A stretch of DNA of 64,000 bases from ENR-C20 sp942493145 (lineage in GTDB: Bacteria > Bacillota > Clostridia > Acetivibrionales > DTU013). The position numbers and the translations under genes were made by a program. Below are positions 61,664 through 64,000 of the stretch, one piece after another. How positions within the stretch are numbered: position 1 is the first letter of the stretch; every line of letters starts with the position of its first letter. The notes beneath the pieces were generated by a model. That model saw only the letters and a program-made list of their open reading frames with translations, made no database searches and was not told where the DNA came from. The DNA is taken from contig OW818679.1 in assembly GCA_942493145.1 (NCBI GenBank), positions 2,728,001 through 2,792,000 on the forward strand. Direction: 5' to 3'.

Positions 61664-63165
61664 TTATGCCCACCTCCCAACGCGCAGCGCAGTAATTGAT
61701 GGCTGTCGGTGTTTTCCACCAGACAGTCCGCTGTTTTTCTTCCTTCATGTATTGTTATGACCCGGTCACATATTCCCAATATCTCAGGCAGTTCAGATGA
61801 GACAACGATTACTGCTATCCCCTGATTTGCAAGCTCGCTTATCAAACCGTATATTTCTGACTTTGAACCTACGTCAACGCCTCTGGTTGGTTCATCCAGT
61901 ATAAGCAGCTTCGGTTTCATCATCAGCCATTTTGCAATAACTACTTTTTGCTGGTTTCCACCTGAAAGGTTACCAACGAGCTGTTTGACAGAAGGTGTCC
62001 TGATGCTGATGCTTTTCACATATTCGTCAGCCAGCTTTCCGCGCTCCTTGCGGTTTATCACTCCTGCACGGCTGATCTGGCTTATCTTGACCATGGTCAT
62101 GTTTGTCAATATGCTGAGCTTTAGAGCCAGTCCTTCCAGCTTACGGTCCTCGGGCACAAAACCCAAACCTGCTGCGATGGCCTTCCTTGGGTTTGTGATA
62201 CTCACCTTTTGCCCGTTTATGGAAATCTGGCCACTTTCAAATTTGTCTACACCGAATAATGCCCGCATTATTTCTGAACGGCCAGCACCCACCAGGCCGA
62301 AGAAACCAAGAACCTCTCCTGCCTTGACATCAAACGAAATGTCCTTGAATACGCCGGGACTGGTCAGATTGTTAACTTCAAGCACAACCTCGCCGATTTC
62401 CGACTTCTTCTTGTTATACATGTTTTCAAGAGAGCGCCCTATCATGTAGGATATAAGCTGTTCACGTGTCGTATCACATGTATTCACGGTGGTGATATTC
62501 TCACCATCCCTGATAATAGTGATGCGATTGGATATACTCATTACCTCGTCAAGCTTGTGTGAAATGTATACGACTGCGACTCCTCTTGATGTGAGGGTTT
62601 TGATAAGTGTGAAAAGGACCTCTGATTCTTTGTCCGATAATGATGAGGTCGGTTCATCCATAATGATGATTTTTGCATTACGGGTAAGCGCGCGTCCGAT
62701 TTCCACCATTTGCTGCTGTGCTACTGAAAGCTCACCTGCAATGGTCTTTGGCGATACATTGAGATTGACCTGCTTCAGTATCTCTTTTGTATCAGCGTAA
62801 AGCTTTTTCTTGTCGACGAAACCGTCCTTTTTCTGTGGAAGGTTTCCAAGATAAATATTCTTCGCCAGATCAAGCTGCGGCACAATGGCTAGTTCCTGAT
62901 AAATACAGGCAATTCCAAGTGCAATAGTCTGCTGGGTCGACTGTATATCAACCTCCTGGCCTTCAAACAGTATCTGACCATCATCACGTTTATGTACACC
63001 GGTCAGAACCTTCATCAGAGTTGATTTTCCAGCACCATTTTCGCCACATAAGGCATGGACTTCACCCGGGCGTATGTCAAATGAGACACCTTTAAGAGCC
63101 TTTACTCCAGGGAAAGACTTTGTAATTCCCCTGAGTTCTATGACATTTTGGATACCAACATCCAA
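61660..63165 (-). CDS. Sugar ABC transporter ATPase (double ATP-binding domain)
   Basis: The 501-residue protein has two ATPase halves as in RbsA/MglA: GENGAGKSTLMKVLTG with ELSVAQQQMVEIGRALTRNAKIIIMDEPTSSL in the first, and GLVGAGRSEIMRALFG with NLSGGNQQKVVIAKWLMMKPKLLILDEPTRGVDVGSK in the second. The first signature is ELSVAQQ, typical of the family. I place the start at the TTG at 63165, nine bases after AGGAGG; an in-frame ATG further upstream (63210) lacks a site. It heads the operon. Confidence 0.93.
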   Translation of the reverse strand: MDVGIQNVIELRGITKSFPGVKALKGVSFDIRPGEVHALCGENGAGKSTLMKVLTGVHKRDDGQILFEGQEVDIQSTQQTIALGIACIYQELAIVPQLDLAKNIYLGNLPQKKDGFVDKKKLYADTKEILKQVNLNVSPKTIAGELSVAQQQMVEIGRALTRNAKIIIMDEPTSSLSDKESEVLFTLIKTLTSRGVAVVYISHKLDEVMSISNRITIIRDGENITTVNTCDTTREQLISYMIGRSLENMYNKKKSEIGEVVLEVNNLTSPGVFKDISFDVKAGEVLGFFGLVGAGRSEIMRALFGVDKFESGQISINGQKVSITNPRKAIAAGLGFVPEDRKLEGLALKLSILTNMTMVKISQISRAGVINRKERGKLADEYVKSISIRTPSVKQLVGNLSGGNQQKVVIAKWLMMKPKLLILDEPTRGVDVGSKSEIYGLISELANQGIAVIVVSSELPEILGICDRVITIHEGRKTADCLVENTDSHQLLRCALGGGHK

Positions 63166-63523
63166 GTTAACATACCTCCTCTTTGGTTTCAGCATGATAT
63201 ATTTCGACATTATACAACTACAGATATGACATTGAGTCGATTGTTAAAGTACTAACATATATACATTTTACACTCTTTCGTTGTTGTTTTCAACAAAACG
63301 CAAGTGAGTCCGTTATGCGATTTTATAAGGAAAAAGCAGGACTTGATACTATTTTTGTTACAGGCATTAATTTAATTTTACTCGTTCCGATTATATGAAA
63401 GCAATAAGAAACAGCTATAACAAGTTATCATTTTCATACCAAAGCAATCAAATTTTTAAAAAGCATAATTTTCATCTTGAATTTTATCAGCATTCATAGT
63501 AAAATACTTTAGTACTGGAAAAT
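63166..63523. promoter_or_regulatory. Upstream region of the sugar ABC operon
   Basis: About 360 bases lie between the transporter operon and tRNA-Val. A perfect inverted repeat TTGTTG-TTTT-CAACAA (63281-63296) could be an operator or a small hairpin, and TATAAT occurs on the minus strand near 63215 with a poor -35. No gene is evident on either strand. Confidence 0.35.
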
Positions 63524-63599
63524 GGTCGCTTAGCTCACCTGGTAGAGTATCGCTTTGACGTAGCGGGGGTAATTGGTTCGATCCCAATAGCGACCACCA
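63524..63599 (+). tRNA. tRNA-Val (GAC anticodon)
   Basis: A 76-base cloverleaf: acceptor GGTCGCT/AGCGACC, D arm GCTC-ACCTGGTA-GAGT, anticodon stem TCGCT/AGCGG with loop TTGACGT (anticodon GAC), T arm ATTGG-TTCGATC-CCAAT, discriminator A and an encoded CCA. Confidence 0.95.
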
Positions 63600-63607
63600 A
63601 AAAGAAA

Positions 63608-63636
63608 ACAGGATTATGAAAATAATCCTGTTTTTT
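63608..63636 (+). terminator. Terminator after tRNA-Val
   Basis: ACAGGATTAT and ATAATCCTGT pair perfectly around GAAA and six T follow on the plus strand. Confidence 0.9.
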
Positions 63637-63680
63637 GCATTTATCAATTATGCAGTTGAGTTTCGTCAAATGTTTACTTA

Positions 63681-64000
63681 CTAGAATTTCGATCCGCCGT
63701 TAGCTGTAATGTGCTGTCCGGAAATCCATCGGGACCTTTTCTCACACAGGAATCCTATAGCCTCGGCTACATCGTCCGGACGTCCCAATCTCTTAAAGGG
63801 TGACGCATCTTCAACCATCTTCATAAAACCTGGATCCAGATCGCCCATAGTCATCGGAGTCACCGTCAAGCCCGGCTGCACGGAATTGATCGTTATTGAC
63901 CGCTGTGCCAGTTCGGGAGCTACCACCTCGACAAGGGCCTGGAGCGCCGATTTGCTCGAAGTGTATACGGCCAATCCTTCAACAGGATACCTTATTGTGC
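63681..64000 (-). CDS. SDR family oxidoreductase, C-terminal part (5' end beyond window)
   Basis: The frame is open to the window edge. The visible part starts in the catalytic loop (GLAVYTSSKSALQALVEV, tyrosine and lysine) and continues with INSVQPGLTVTPMT, a DDVAEAIGFLCEKRSRWISGQHITANGG end typical of classical SDR enzymes. The substrate cannot be told. It is convergent with tRNA-Val. Confidence 0.9.
   Translation of the reverse strand, partial: TIRYPVEGLAVYTSSKSALQALVEVVAPELAQRSITINSVQPGLTVTPMTMGDLDPGFMKMVEDASPFKRLGRPDDVAEAIGFLCEKRSRWISGQHITANGGSKF

Noticed and set aside
1..64000. CRISPR array or prophage
   Set aside because: No regularly spaced identical repeats with unique spacers, and no integrase, capsid or tail genes.

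Overview
The window looks like a chromosomal stretch of an endospore-forming, probably anaerobic Clostridia-type Firmicute. It carries a small acid-soluble spore protein, a gerB-gerC-gerA germinant receptor operon, a Spo0E-like phosphatase, a T-box-controlled pheST, a glmS ribozyme, rubredoxin and a CdaA/CdaR pair. Base composition is moderate to AT-rich and ribosome binding sites are strong AGGAGG types. The species cannot be fixed from sequence alone.

Layout. 1-4.3 kb: the end of a LysM gene, a decayed repeat tract, then three consecutive GNAT acetyltransferase genes (four GNAT domains) behind a promoter-leader-terminator RNA module, followed by a ferritin-like gene and a DUF1836 regulator with a nonsense codon in its repeat tail. 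4.5-9.2 kb: SGNH hydrolase, YjjG-type HAD phosphatase, a two-gene NHEJ operon (Ku plus LigD-like ligase), YjbQ and PhzF. 9.3-14.9 kb: orphan PAS histidine kinase, small unknown genes, a Spo0E-like phosphatase, methyltransferase and another GNAT gene preceded by a second copy of the same leader RNA. 15.3-16.2 kb: a GC-richer nuclease-fold gene with an apparently leaderless promoter.

16.8-27 kb, all on the minus strand: a 33-residue membrane peptide, an AMMECR1/LigB-like fusion and a radical SAM enzyme, then cdaA-cdaR-FAD oxidoreductase-glmM-glmS, with a glmS ribozyme ahead of glmS. This arrangement joins c-di-AMP synthesis to amino-sugar (cell-wall precursor) supply. 27-36.7 kb: HAD phosphatase, MFS transporter, SDR, MASE3-GGDEF cyclase, the germination operon and a DUF362 ferredoxin. 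37-41 kb: redox and stress genes (rubredoxin, nitroreductase, catalase), YbaN and a CarD-type regulator. 41.4-46.7 kb: an alpha/beta hydrolase-MarR operon with a visible operator, tRNA-Leu, SDR, acyl-ACP thioesterase, ArsR regulator and phosphoesterase. 46.7-56.8 kb: pgi, SASP, pheST with its T-box, a secreted stalk-domain protein, a TPR protein and two RNA-modification enzymes. 56.9-58.5 kb: an intact ISL3-family IS with an 8-bp target duplication, inserted in the T tract of a terminator. 58.6-64 kb: a sugar ABC operon (ATPase, two permeases, binding protein), tRNA-Val and the end of an SDR gene.

The strongest candidate for something undescribed is the paired leader RNA at about 3.08-3.25 kb and 14.97-15.11 kb. 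Both copies share a near-consensus promoter with a 17-bp spacer, the same hairpins and a terminator that competes with an upstream pairing, and each lies directly upstream of a GNAT gene from a different subfamily.
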